NCBI GenBank assembly: GCA_964388745.1
Contig: CAYMBP010000020.1
Location: forward strand, 1 to 24,948
Direction of reading: 5' to 3'
Origin: CAYMBP01 sp964388745
Lineage (GTDB): Bacteria > Babelota > Babeliae > Babelales > RVW-14
DNA: 24,948 nucleotides
The notes under the pieces were generated by a model. It was given only the letters and a program-made list of their open reading frames with translations. It was not told the DNA's origin and did not search any database. The translations under genes and the position numbers were made by a program. Shown here piece by piece: positions 1 through 7,502 of the stretch. Positions within the stretch are counted from its first letter, which is position 1. Every line of letters starts with the position of its first letter.

Positions 1-144
1 TTCAATAATTTTTTTAGAATCTTGATAAGGAACAAGTGCTGTACATTGATTTTGTGCAACATTGTTCATTGCGCCAAGATTAGCGCCAGTAAAACCAATA
101 AATCCAAGAGCAACACATACTCTTTTCTTAAAGAAAGTAGTCAT
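1..144 (-). CDS. Secreted protein of unknown function, 5' part only (runs off left edge)
   Basis: This is the first 48 codons of a gene read leftward. ATG is at 144-142, preceded on its strand by a GGGGG Shine-Dalgarno-like run at 157-153, about 8 nt upstream. The protein starts MTTFFKKRVCVALGFIGFTG and has the layout of a Sec signal peptide: a basic Lys-Lys-Arg start, a hydrophobic core, and a small-residue site Asn-Leu-Gly-Ala followed by Met at residue 26. The mature part visible (about 23 residues) is polar with one Cys and matches no family I recognise. The reading frame is open to base 1, so the rest of the gene lies outside the window. Export is an inference from the signal peptide; function is unknown. 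Confidence 0.7.
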   Translation of the reverse strand, partial: MTTFFKKRVCVALGFIGFTGANLGAMNNVAQNQCTALVPYQDSKKIIE

Positions 145-500
145 AACTATAACCCCCATTTATTTTTTAAAAATAACATTTTGTCATAATACTTCAGTTG
201 ATTTAGTATTTTTATTTTATCAAATAATAAATATTAAGGCAAAGGCCCCTTTCTTAAATATTTCATATTGCAACCAAGCGACGGCAATGAAGCATATCAA
301 TTCAATCTTCTTCTCTTCATTGCCAATAAGAGCTCCATCGTATAAAATATCCAAAAATACGGTATATCTTTTTCATGAATCAAGCTCAATGGATTACCTA
401 TACCTATTCGGCATTAAATATACTCTCTCTCTAAGTCAATAAAAAAATTAATATGTTACGAGAAAATAGAACTTTGCAGAAAAAATTGAAAGGAATATAG
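145..500. other. Divergent intergenic region, no gene seen
   Basis: This 356-bp AT-rich spacer separates two divergently read genes, so it should hold promoters for both. I see no convincing -35/-10 pair. A TATACT at 419-424 could be a -10 element for the rightward gene but lacks a good -35 partner. An imperfect AT-rich dyad lies at 229-263 (described separately). An open frame crosses 62-442 on the + strand, but it starts inside the antisense of the leftward gene and has no ribosome binding site or recognisable protein pattern, so I do not call it. Confidence 0.5.
229..263. repeat. Imperfect AT-rich inverted repeat
   Basis: AAATATTAAG at 229-238 faces CTTAAATATTT at 253-263, a 10-bp complementarity with one bulged base and a 14-nt GC-richer centre (gcaaaggcccctttc region). 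It could be an operator in the divergent promoter region or a chance AT dyad. There is no T-run that would make it a clear terminator. Confidence 0.25.
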
Positions 501-2132
501 ATGTATCGGCTCCTCATTTTTACCCTCATTATTTTTCCCGCATGCTCCTCATGCACAGGCAAGAGAGAAAAAAACAAAGAGCCAGAGCTGACTATTATTC
601 ATGAAGCTCATCTTACACGAGGATGGTACTCAAAAGACCCTTCAAAATTAGTAAGCGAAATACAAAGCTATCTTAAACAAGCTCAGCAAGAATTTCCGGT
701 ACATGTGCATGAAGAAGAAGTGCGAGCAATGATTGTCCCTCATGCTGGCCATTACTTTTCTGGCCTATGTGCGGCAACAAGCTACCAGACACTGCTTGAA
801 AAAGATGGAAGCAAAAATAAACGAATCAAGCGTGTAATCCTGATTGGACCAAGCCACCGCAAATATATCGCCGGATTTGCACTTCCTGACTACACTCACT
901 ACGCTACCCCACTTGGTACCATTCCAGTTGACAAAGAAGCGATCAGACACCTTGGAAAAAATAATCAATTCTTAACGAATGCCGGCGTTCATGATCTTGA
1001 GCACTCACTTGAAGTAGAACTCCCCTTCTTGCAACAAACAATTGAACGATTTGAGCTTGTTCCATTAATTATGGGCTACTTACCTTATCCTCATTATCCT
1101 GATGTTTTAAAGCAAATTAAAAAGATTGTTGATGATGAAACGCTCATTGTTATTAGCTCTGACTTTACGCACCATGGAGATGATTATCAATACAAGCCAT
1201 TTGAAAAAGACATCCTTGATAATGTACGACAAATTGACTCCCTTGTCTTACAAAGCATCATGAATAAAAATATTAATCAATTTAATAGAATACTACGTGA
1301 GACAGGATCAACAATATGTGGACAAGAACCAATTAAGCTTTTGCTCGCATTTATCGAGCATTCCGATTATCAATCTTACTACCCACATCTAAGCTGCTAC
1401 TACACCTCCGCACATCTTGAACAGGCTCGAAAACCTGATAATTCACGAATTACCACCAAGCACCTCTTTACAACGCCACGCGATGAACAGGCTCAGCGAA
1501 GTGTCAGCTACTTTGGAATTGTTTTCACAAAAGACAAACCTATAGTTACTCGAAAGTCTGATCGTTTCACGGGTTATGAAAAAAAAGGGCTTATCACCAT
1601 GTCTCGTGATATTTTAACCAATAGCTTAAAGCCTCAACCTCGTGATCAAAATCTGCTTCTACCAGTACTAAGCAATCATTTATTTGAAAATCATGGAGCC
1701 TTTGTCACACTCAATAAAAAAGAAGGTAATCTACGCGGCTGTATTGGCAAAATTGTTACAAGTGAACCGTTGTATAAAACAATAGTTAATATGACCAACT
1801 CAGCAGCTTTTAACGATTCCCGATTCAAACCTGTTGAGGCAAAAGAATTAAGTAATCTTATTATTGATATTTCAATTCTTACACCACCAAAACAAATTGA
1901 TTCATACAAAGATTTCATTATTGGCAAGCATGGCATTATTCTCAAACGTATTAACCCAGAAACCCGATCTACTCAAGCAAGCGCAGTCTTCTTGCCACAA
2001 GTCGCGCCCGGGCAACAGTGGAACCGTGAGCAAACTCTTGAGGCCCTAGCTCAAAAGGCTGGCATTGGCAGAGAGGGATGGAGACATAACTGCTTATTTG
2101 AGGTCTTTGAAGGATTTGAAATAAAAGAGTAA
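501..2132 (+). CDS. Memo-AMMECR1 fusion protein (AmmeMemoRadiSam system A/B), probable lipoprotein
   Basis: 543 residues with two domains. Residues about 50-345 are a Memo (MEMO1/AmmeMemoRadiSam B) domain: PHAGHYFSG near residue 80, IGPSHR, EHSLEVELPFLQ, SSDFTHHG near 219, and CGQEPI. Residues about 360-540 are an AMMECR1 (system A) domain: GAFVTLN, LRGCIGKI near 411, a GKHGIIL segment, and FLPQVAPGQQW. The N-terminus is hydrophobic and ends at Cys15/Cys18 (IFPACSSC), so it may be lipid-anchored, although the lipobox is poor. The His residues used for metal binding in Memo are kept. The molecular function of bacterial Memo/AMMECR1 is unsettled. The usual third partner, a radical SAM enzyme, is not in this window. 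The start has AAAGGA 7 nt upstream. The gene is probably co-transcribed with the oxidoreductase 9 bp downstream. Family assignment is strong; anchoring is inferred. Confidence 0.9.
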   Translation: MYRLLIFTLIIFPACSSCTGKREKNKEPELTIIHEAHLTRGWYSKDPSKLVSEIQSYLKQAQQEFPVHVHEEEVRAMIVPHAGHYFSGLCAATSYQTLLEKDGSKNKRIKRVILIGPSHRKYIAGFALPDYTHYATPLGTIPVDKEAIRHLGKNNQFLTNAGVHDLEHSLEVELPFLQQTIERFELVPLIMGYLPYPHYPDVLKQIKKIVDDETLIVISSDFTHHGDDYQYKPFEKDILDNVRQIDSLVLQSIMNKNINQFNRILRETGSTICGQEPIKLLLAFIEHSDYQSYYPHLSCYYTSAHLEQARKPDNSRITTKHLFTTPRDEQAQRSVSYFGIVFTKDKPIVTRKSDRFTGYEKKGLITMSRDILTNSLKPQPRDQNLLLPVLSNHLFENHGAFVTLNKKEGNLRGCIGKIVTSEPLYKTIVNMTNSAAFNDSRFKPVEAKELSNLIIDISILTPPKQIDSYKDFIIGKHGIILKRINPETRSTQASAVFLPQVAPGQQWNREQTLEALAQKAGIGREGWRHNCLFEVFEGFEIKE

Positions 2133-2141
2133 ACTGATCAT

Positions 2142-3371
2142 ATGAAAAAAAACATTCTCATAATCGGCTCCAGCGCTGCAGGCATTGGAGCCGCCGTAAA
2201 ACTCAGAACCCTTGATAAAGAGACATCAATCACGATTATAACGGCTGAACAAGAGATGCCATATAATCGGTGTCTTTTGGCTGACTATTTGGCTAGTGTT
2301 AAAGAACTTAAAGAAATTGCTACCAAAAAAGAGGAATTTTTTACTGAAAATAATATCACGCTTAAACTGAATAGCAAAGTTGTCAAACTGCTTGCCAATG
2401 ACCAACTGGTTGTTTTAGCGTCGGGTGAACAGGTAAGCTACGATCAACTCTTTTTAGGGGTTGGACGGTCGTCCCGGATACTGCCCCTTCCCGGTCATAA
2501 TGCGCGTGGTGTTTTTGCCTTTTATGACTTGAATGACACCAACAGCATTCTTAATTTTATAAAAACAGAACCAGTCCAACATGCCGTTATTATTGGTGCA
2601 GGACTTTCTGGCATTGAGTGTGCTGACGCTCTTGCAGGACAGACCATTACCTCAACCATCATAGAACAAGGCCCTCACACACTACCGAATCAGTTAGACC
2701 AACAAGGTGCCACCTGTCTAGAAAAATGCATGCAAAAACAAGGTGTCTCAGTCATGCCACATGAGTCAGTTGCATCAATTACTACCCACAATGGTGCCGT
2801 TTGCGGCGTAACTCTTACCTCTGGCAAAACACTTGAAACCAACATGGTCATCTTTGCTGTTGGAGGAAAAGTTAATAGTGATCTTGCTCATGATGCAGGT
2901 ATTGTTTGTGAAGATGGCGGCATTGTTGTTGATGAAGAGATGAGAACATCTGTTGCAAATATTTTTGCAGGAGGTGATGTCTGTAGAATCAAAGATGTGC
3001 TCAGCGGAGAGTTTGTTCAAAGCTGTCTATGGACGGATGCGATCTTGCAGGGCTTTGCAGCAGCTCATACCATGAGCAACCAGCCAAAGCCATACAAGGG
3101 AGCGTTAATCATCACAAGCTCGCATATTTTTGGCACTACCTTTGTTACCTGTGGACCAATTAATAACCAAAAAATTAACTACCAAGAGTTCTCAGATTAT
3201 GGTGATGGGTATCATCATACCTACCTAATCCAAGAAGGAAAACTCAAAGGATTTTGCTTAGTTGGTAATGTTAACCATATTGGACAATTGCGGCAGGCAC
3301 TACTCACGCAAAAACCTTTTGTTCCACCAAGCACAACTCTACCTATTGATCATTCTCAGCGAACACCGTGA
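2142..3371 (+). CDS. FAD-dependent pyridine nucleotide oxidoreductase, nitrite-reductase/rubredoxin-reductase-like
   Basis: 409 residues, a cytosolic two-dinucleotide-fold flavoprotein expected to move electrons from NAD(P)H through FAD to an unknown acceptor. The FAD fold opens with NILIIGSSAAGIGAA (residues about 4-18), the NAD(P) fold with VIIGAGLSGIECADAL (about 149-164), and the second FAD contact is IFAGGDV near 274. The C-terminal about 90 residues resemble the small domain of NirB/NADH-oxidase-type reductases (FGTTF, KGFCLVGNVN). A Cys in YNRCLL (about residue 45) replaces the usual Pro of the YxRP motif and lies near where related enzymes carry a redox Cys, but I cannot say whether it is active. 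The gene begins 9 bp after the Memo-AMMECR1 stop with only a weak ribosome site, so translational coupling is likely. The substrate is not identifiable. Confidence 0.85.
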   Translation: MKKNILIIGSSAAGIGAAVKLRTLDKETSITIITAEQEMPYNRCLLADYLASVKELKEIATKKEEFFTENNITLKLNSKVVKLLANDQLVVLASGEQVSYDQLFLGVGRSSRILPLPGHNARGVFAFYDLNDTNSILNFIKTEPVQHAVIIGAGLSGIECADALAGQTITSTIIEQGPHTLPNQLDQQGATCLEKCMQKQGVSVMPHESVASITTHNGAVCGVTLTSGKTLETNMVIFAVGGKVNSDLAHDAGIVCEDGGIVVDEEMRTSVANIFAGGDVCRIKDVLSGEFVQSCLWTDAILQGFAAAHTMSNQPKPYKGALIITSSHIFGTTFVTCGPINNQKINYQEFSDYGDGYHHTYLIQEGKLKGFCLVGNVNHIGQLRQALLTQKPFVPPSTTLPIDHSQRTP

Positions 3372-3413
3372 GTATGAGAATTTTAGCTATGCGCAACAAA
3401 AGATGAGGTCAGG

Positions 3414-3851
3414 TCACTCTTCTGTGAGCTGACGCGTAAATGCCTGACGATCGAGATAACTTTGTAAAATAAACGCAGCGGCAACTGAGTGCTGTCGACG
3501 CTTTGCTTCTTTGTCTAAGCGCTTGCCTTGAGACATGGTATCTGCTCGTTTGCTGCTTAATCGCTCATCCCAAAGCTCCCAGACAACGGCAGGGTGACTT
3601 TGCGCAAAGAGTTTTTCAAGCTCCTCTTTTTGCTGAACAATCTTTTCTGTCTGAGCACTTTGAGCCCCTGAAAAAGTTGTTGGTAATCCAATAACAATTT
3701 TTGAAATAGGTTCATTGGTTAATGCGTTGCGCAAGAAGCCTGTGAGCCCATCAAGCTCTACGGTCTGATACGGCTTACAAGTAATTCCCAAGGGATCGGA
3801 AAGAGCTGAGCCTACCCAGGCATCACCAAGATCAAGTGACATAATTTTCAT
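3414..3851 (-). CDS. ruvX: Putative pre-16S rRNA nuclease / Holliday junction resolvase-like YqgF
   Basis: 145 residues, close to the family's usual ~138-150. RNase H-fold nuclease of the YqgF/RuvX family, in E. coli implicated in 5' processing of pre-16S rRNA and originally proposed as a Holliday junction resolvase. Visible motifs in order: MSLDLGDAWVGSALSDPLG at the N-terminus with the first catalytic Asp (D7), IVIGLPTTFSG near residue 54, WDERLSS near 97, and AAAFILQSYLD near the end, supplying the last acidic residue. The segment after DLG reads Asp-Ala-Trp where most members have a Lys/Arg-containing stretch. The gene runs convergent to the oxidoreductase (42-bp gap). A hairpin terminator separates it from the upstream secreted gene, so it may have its own promoter in 3852-3882, though I could not locate one. 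Confidence 0.88.
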   Translation of the reverse strand: MKIMSLDLGDAWVGSALSDPLGITCKPYQTVELDGLTGFLRNALTNEPISKIVIGLPTTFSGAQSAQTEKIVQQKEELEKLFAQSHPAVVWELWDERLSSKRADTMSQGKRLDKEAKRRQHSVAAAFILQSYLDRQAFTRQLTEE

Positions 3852-3882
3852 GTACTATCCCGTTAATGTGGTAAAACAATAG

Positions 3883-3914
3883 AAGTGGCCTGAAGAACTT
3901 TCTCCAGGCCACTT
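3883..3914 (-). terminator. Rho-independent terminator-like hairpin
   Basis: AAGTGGCCTG (3883-3892) and CAGGCCACTT (3905-3914) form a perfect 10-bp stem with a 12-nt loop. Read leftward, the stem is followed by CTATTGTTTTAC, which is moderately T-rich. It lies 60 nt past the stop of the leftward gene at 3974-5767, so it most likely ends that transcript before ruvX. It is the strongest GC-rich stem I found in an otherwise AT-rich window. Confidence 0.6.
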
Positions 3915-3973
3915 TACTACAATTATAACAGTTGAATAAACAACATCAACAGATAGAGATCATGACTATCAGA

Positions 3974-5767
3974 CTACGATGCAAATCGCCGATGCCGAAG
4001 AACTCGAGAGTCATGCACTCTTCTCAGTTCATGATTAGAACTATCTCTTCTTTCTTGAGGTGGTAAAGAAGGGCCTTGTGACTGCCGCACTTGAGACCGA
4101 ACATGACGCCTATCATAAAACTGCCCAGAAGGAGCCCCTGCGCGCAATTGGTCCGCACGAGCAACGCGTTGCAGTGATAAATTTGTACATGTACCACCAA
4201 GACGCTCAAGATAATTAATAACTGCATCACGCACGTCAGTCCCATGATGTTCAACGTTTCTTACAGAAGTAATTTCTGAAGGAGTGCCATGTTCTCGCGG
4301 CGTTTCAAAAAGATCTGGTCGATGCTTTACCCACTTACATGAATTTCTAAAGTCGTTATATGCTAACTCAAAATCATCATTCATCGAACGACCATTGACA
4401 TGGCGCGCATTGACACTTGCAGCACCAACAATCAATGCTGAGCATACCAGCTCTCTGGTCACTTCTCCATTGTTATACCCTGCTTGATAAGCAAGCTGAC
4501 TAAGCTGATCAAGAAAGCTTTTATAATGAGCATCTTGGTCAGAGCCTGCCCTAAAATTATTAATAAGATTCTCAACATGAGGGGTAACACCTGCAACAAT
4601 GGCAAGCAACTTTCTGCTCTGATCATCTAAGCCAAGTTCACCCAGAACAACTCTCATATCAAGCAAACTTCTATGTCTGAGCGACCCTTCATTAATAAAG
4701 GTTTTAAAACAAGAAGAGATCAGATCTGTAAGAATATTTTCTATAGCCTGCTTTTGGTCAACTGAAAGATCAAGCCGGCTTAATCCCTCAAATGAGAATG
4801 CATTGACAATATCCTGCACCGCAACGCGTACACCTGAACGACTTGAATGATCACGAGAAAGATAATCAAAGATATACGAGGTTAATGTTGATAATTGATG
4901 AGCTTCAAGCGACTGAAGCATGCTTAAACGATCTCTGACAAGCAATTCATTAATTTGAGTTGCATCATACACTGATTCCGGCGTTATTATTGGAACTTTT
5001 TTGTGGTTGCCTGAACGCAATACCTCAAAGGCATCAATGGCATAATCTTGATCTTCAATAGGATATGGATAAGCATCAAGACGAGGTAATACGGTATCAA
5101 AAGATGAATCAAACCCAACAGCATAGGCATCAGCATCTTGAGAGATTTTACCAATGGTATGAAGAAGACCAGCAAGAACAAGCAGATCCTGTTGACTGTT
5201 ATCAATGTCAGTTCTCCAAGCATTACCCTCCTCAAACCACTGATGTATCGTCATCGCTGTCCAGAGTGAATGTTCATACACGTGACCAGCGAATTGGTTA
5301 AAGTTAGTAGTTTTATACAGTTTCATAGTTCTTATTAATTGATAAAAGTGTGGCCATTCTCCTTGTGAACCATCATGAATGGGACGAACAGACCGACCCT
5401 GACGAGAATGCTGCATACGAACATTTGAATGAGTATTCTGGTGATGAGCACGATGAACCCCTTGTGCATGCTGCTGAGCTCTATTTGCATGAAATCCACC
5501 AAAGGGTGCTCCATGCTCAATGGTGCGTGATCGCAAACGATCTTCTGCCACTTGTTGTCTCGATGCTTGACGAATAGCATCATGCTCACGCCTCATTTCC
5601 TGGTAAGACTGACTCTGATCAGCCACCCGACGCAAACGCAAGACTTCTTGAGCATCACGACTTATCGCCTCATTCCACTGTCCCCTTCTTTGCCTATCGG
5701 CACGAGACATGCCTGAGACCTGCCCACTAATTAAGACTCCCACAAGTAACAACTCTACTACTCTCAC
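3974..5767 (-). CDS. Secreted protein with degenerate HD-like domain
   Basis: 597 residues. GTG start at 5767-5765, chosen because AAGGAG lies 9 nt upstream and an overlapping ATG (5774) hits a stop after two codons. The N-terminus MRVVELLLVGVLISGQVSGM is a Sec signal peptide. Residues about 20-130 are Arg/Gln/His-rich and probably disordered. Residues about 155-230 resemble an HD phosphohydrolase core: EHSLWTA near 166 supplies the first His, and DLLVLAGLLHTIGK near 195-208 matches the LLHDIGK motif except that the catalytic Asp is Thr. The middle part is helical; the last ~60 residues are Arg-rich and basic. With the metal-binding Asp missing, hydrolase activity is doubtful, and it may bind a ligand or host partner instead. 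A C10 tract lies about 120 bp upstream. The HD relationship is inferred from motif shape. Confidence 0.65.
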   Translation of the reverse strand: MRVVELLLVGVLISGQVSGMSRADRQRRGQWNEAISRDAQEVLRLRRVADQSQSYQEMRREHDAIRQASRQQVAEDRLRSRTIEHGAPFGGFHANRAQQHAQGVHRAHHQNTHSNVRMQHSRQGRSVRPIHDGSQGEWPHFYQLIRTMKLYKTTNFNQFAGHVYEHSLWTAMTIHQWFEEGNAWRTDIDNSQQDLLVLAGLLHTIGKISQDADAYAVGFDSSFDTVLPRLDAYPYPIEDQDYAIDAFEVLRSGNHKKVPIITPESVYDATQINELLVRDRLSMLQSLEAHQLSTLTSYIFDYLSRDHSSRSGVRVAVQDIVNAFSFEGLSRLDLSVDQKQAIENILTDLISSCFKTFINEGSLRHRSLLDMRVVLGELGLDDQSRKLLAIVAGVTPHVENLINNFRAGSDQDAHYKSFLDQLSQLAYQAGYNNGEVTRELVCSALIVGAASVNARHVNGRSMNDDFELAYNDFRNSCKWVKHRPDLFETPREHGTPSEITSVRNVEHHGTDVRDAVINYLERLGGTCTNLSLQRVARADQLRAGAPSGQFYDRRHVRSQVRQSQGPSLPPQERRDSSNHELRRVHDSRVLRHRRFAS

Positions 5768-5888
5768 GCCATCTCCTTCTCTTTATGGCCTTATTACCCC
5801 AAAAAAAGTATTCTCTTTTAACAAAAAAACGAAACCTAGCAGATTAGTCTCATATTTTCATAAAAAATGAATTATATACAATATGCTA

Positions 5889-5898
5889 CCCCCCCCCC
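5889..5898. repeat. Homopolymeric C10 tract
   Basis: Ten consecutive C (G on the other strand) sit in a very AT-rich spacer, about 122 bp upstream of the leftward start and 148 bp upstream of the rightward start. Such tracts change length by slipped-strand mispairing and, in promoters, can switch expression. Length variation is not visible from one sequence. Confidence 0.85.
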
Positions 5899-5939
5899 TT
5901 ATTTTAATTTATATTTGAAATAAAAATCAATAAGGTTAA

Positions 5940-5967
5940 AAGATAAAGCTTCATCTTAAGATAAAGC
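5940..5967. repeat. 10-bp direct repeat in promoter spacer
   Basis: AAGATAAAGC occurs exactly at 5940-5949 and again at 5958-5967, centre-to-centre 18 bp. The first copy is also partly inverted against ATCTT at 5952-5956. Two identical half-sites about two helical turns apart upstream of an ATG could bind a dimeric regulator. No regulator is identified. Confidence 0.45.
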
Positions 5968-6045
5968 CGATGATATACTTGGGGCAACTTATAACGAGCA
6001 ACTCGACCGATCAAAGCCTCTCTTTATTGAAGGAAAATCATACTT

Positions 6046-6402
6046 ATGAAATTGAACATCCATTTATTAAAAATAGCCGTTCTTTTTATCATCACTTTTA
6101 GCATCCCAGTAACTCTTTTAGGAATGAAGCAAAAGCCATTAACAGAAGAGCAACGAGCTTATAATCAAGACTACAGCTTATGCTGTAAAATCATTGATGA
6201 AGCAATACAAGAAAAAAACAGTCAGTTCTTTGACCAATTACTTAATCCCACTATTTCTATAAATGGTATAAATAGGCACGTCCTCAAAGATGTTCTTCAG
6301 CACGATACAAATGGCTTCATCTATGGTGCTTTCATGAGTAAAAACATCGACATCCTAAAAAAATTGTCTCTTTGTATGAGCAGCATAATTTTCTGGTCGT
6401 AG
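6046..6402 (+). CDS. Exported ankyrin-like repeat protein, 5' segment of a frameshifted gene
   Basis: 118 codons from ATG, which is preceded by AAGGA with ~11 nt spacing. MKLNIHLLKIAVLFIITFSI followed by PVTLLG-Met is a Sec signal peptide, with Met right after the predicted cleavage site. Homology-like content continues to Asp-Ile-Leu-Lys-Lys (residue 106) and then ends in a meaningless tail and TAG. The next bases in the -1 frame read IVSLYEQHNFLVVALEG, which is exactly the repeat signature found six more times downstream. The shift falls on the A7 run 6357-6363, arranged as ctA-AAA-AAA, a classical -1 slippery heptamer. Joined, the protein would have 476 residues. It is either a disrupted gene, a slippage-decoded gene, or a one-base sequencing error. 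The downstream segment is listed separately. Confidence 0.75.
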   Translation: MKLNIHLLKIAVLFIITFSIPVTLLGMKQKPLTEEQRAYNQDYSLCCKIIDEAIQEKNSQFFDQLLNPTISINGINRHVLKDVLQHDTNGFIYGAFMSKNIDILKKLSLCMSSIIFWS

Positions 6403-7475
6403 CTCTTGAAGGAATGTGTGGCTACACAGGCAAGCATGACTTTAAAAGCCGTATAAACATGCTTTACTATGCCATTAAACTTTATAATCAAGATTTCTTT
6501 AACTACTTTATTTGCCTCTATACAATACATGGCATCTTGTACTCAAGTCTTAAAAATAATTATATGAGCATGTTTCGTGAAGGGATAGACTCTGACAAGC
6601 TTGATATCATTATCGCTCTTTACCGACAAGAAGGTCTTCTTGCAAATATCCTTCCTCTTTGTAACGCTTTTCAAAACGCCATAGATCATGCACTGAAGCC
6701 CAACATGCATGATAAAGGAATACAGGCTTTTAATACAATGATTTGCGTCTATTCAGAATTCAATCTACTTACAGAAGAACTTGAAAGATCAAATCTTTTT
6801 CGCTATGTTCTTGAACCAATAAATAGAGATTATAATTGCACAATATGGCCAGATGCTGTACAGAAAGCAAGAGAACAAGATCAAAAAAGACAAATGCAAG
6901 TAGTAAAGCACGTAATAACAATATATGAAGATCATAACCTGCTCAAAACAAAACTCACCAAACAAGATAAAGGTTATATCAAAACCGAAAGTGATCATGG
7001 CGTAAGCATTTTTTCACGCGCAATCCAATCAAACAATGAGCTGGTTTTCAGCGAAATTGTAAGCGCATATAAAAGAGAAGGTCTTTTAAGGCAAGCACTT
7101 AAGTGGCTCGACTTTGGTTGCATAACACCTCTTATGACAGCAATTTATGAAGGTAATTTGAACATTGTTAAAACGCTCATTGAACTCTACAAAGAAGAAG
7201 GTCTCTTGCTCCAAGTACTAAGCTACCAATCACCCAAAGGTACAAATACCTTAATGTTCGCTTTAATAAAACACCACGATTCAGCCGATCTTATAAATCT
7301 CATTATTCAGGCCTATGACGAGAACAAAGCGGAACTTGAAAATGATTTATTCGTAAGAAATTGCTGCGACGGAAAAAACTGCGTTGATTTCATTGCAGAT
7401 TTTCCTTACAAAATTGATGGATGGGTTGGGGAGATAAATTCACAACTTCCGCCAACCCTTGAAGCCCTTAATTAA
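6363..7475 (+). CDS. Ankyrin-like repeat protein, 3' segment of the frameshifted gene
   Basis: 370 codons open in frame with the repeats. There is no good independent start: TTG at 6372 is the earliest candidate and lacks a ribosome site, so I treat this as the continuation of the signal-peptide segment before it. The repeat hallmark is hydrophobic-Ile-x-x-Tyr, five or so residues, Leu-Leu, then Leu: IVSLYEQHNFL, IIALYRQEGLL, MICVYSEFNLL, VITIYEDHNLL, IVSAYKREGLL, LIELYKEEGLL, LIIQAYDENKAEL. One unit is clearly ankyrin-like (TPLMTAIYEGNLNIVKTLIE). The spacing is longer than the canonical 33 residues. It is probably a scaffold for protein-protein contacts outside the cytoplasm; the partner is unknown. 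It is more diverged from the 8460-11516 paralogues than those are from each other. Confidence 0.72.
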   Translation: MVSLYEQHNFLVVALEGMCGYTGKHDFKSRINMLYYAIKLYNQDFFNYFICLYTIHGILYSSLKNNYMSMFREGIDSDKLDIIIALYRQEGLLANILPLCNAFQNAIDHALKPNMHDKGIQAFNTMICVYSEFNLLTEELERSNLFRYVLEPINRDYNCTIWPDAVQKAREQDQKRQMQVVKHVITIYEDHNLLKTKLTKQDKGYIKTESDHGVSIFSRAIQSNNELVFSEIVSAYKREGLLRQALKWLDFGCITPLMTAIYEGNLNIVKTLIELYKEEGLLLQVLSYQSPKGTNTLMFALIKHHDSADLINLIIQAYDENKAELENDLFVRNCCDGKNCVDFIADFPYKIDGWVGEINSQLPPTLEALN

Positions 7476-7502
7476 TTTTTGAAAAATGTATCATATTTAA
7501 GT

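Larger units (their letters stand above)
5768..6045. other. Divergent promoter region with poly-C tract
   Basis: 278 bp between the GTG start of the leftward HD-like secreted gene and the ATG of the rightward ankyrin-like gene. It contains a run of ten C at 5889-5898, a 10-bp direct repeat at 5940-5949 and 5958-5967, and a TATACT at about 5974-5979 that may be a -10 element for the rightward gene, without a convincing -35 box. Both genes encode predicted exported proteins, so the spacer could set their expression. There is no gene inside. Confidence 0.5.

Noticed and set aside
62..442. A 126-codon open frame on the + strand
   Set aside because: It begins on a non-ATG codon inside the antisense of the leftward secreted gene, has no ribosome site, and its translation shows no domain or signal pattern. 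The minus-strand reading with a signal peptide and Shine-Dalgarno is far better supported.
4987..5589. Several open frames of about 75-85 codons on both strands inside the HD-like secreted gene
   Set aside because: They lie within or opposite the 597-codon gene, have no ribosome sites, and look like products of composition.
5941..6045. Sigma54-type promoter around TTGGGGCAACTTATAA upstream of the ankyrin-like gene
   Set aside because: It lacks the GG and GC dinucleotides with the required 10-bp spacing of -24/-12 elements.
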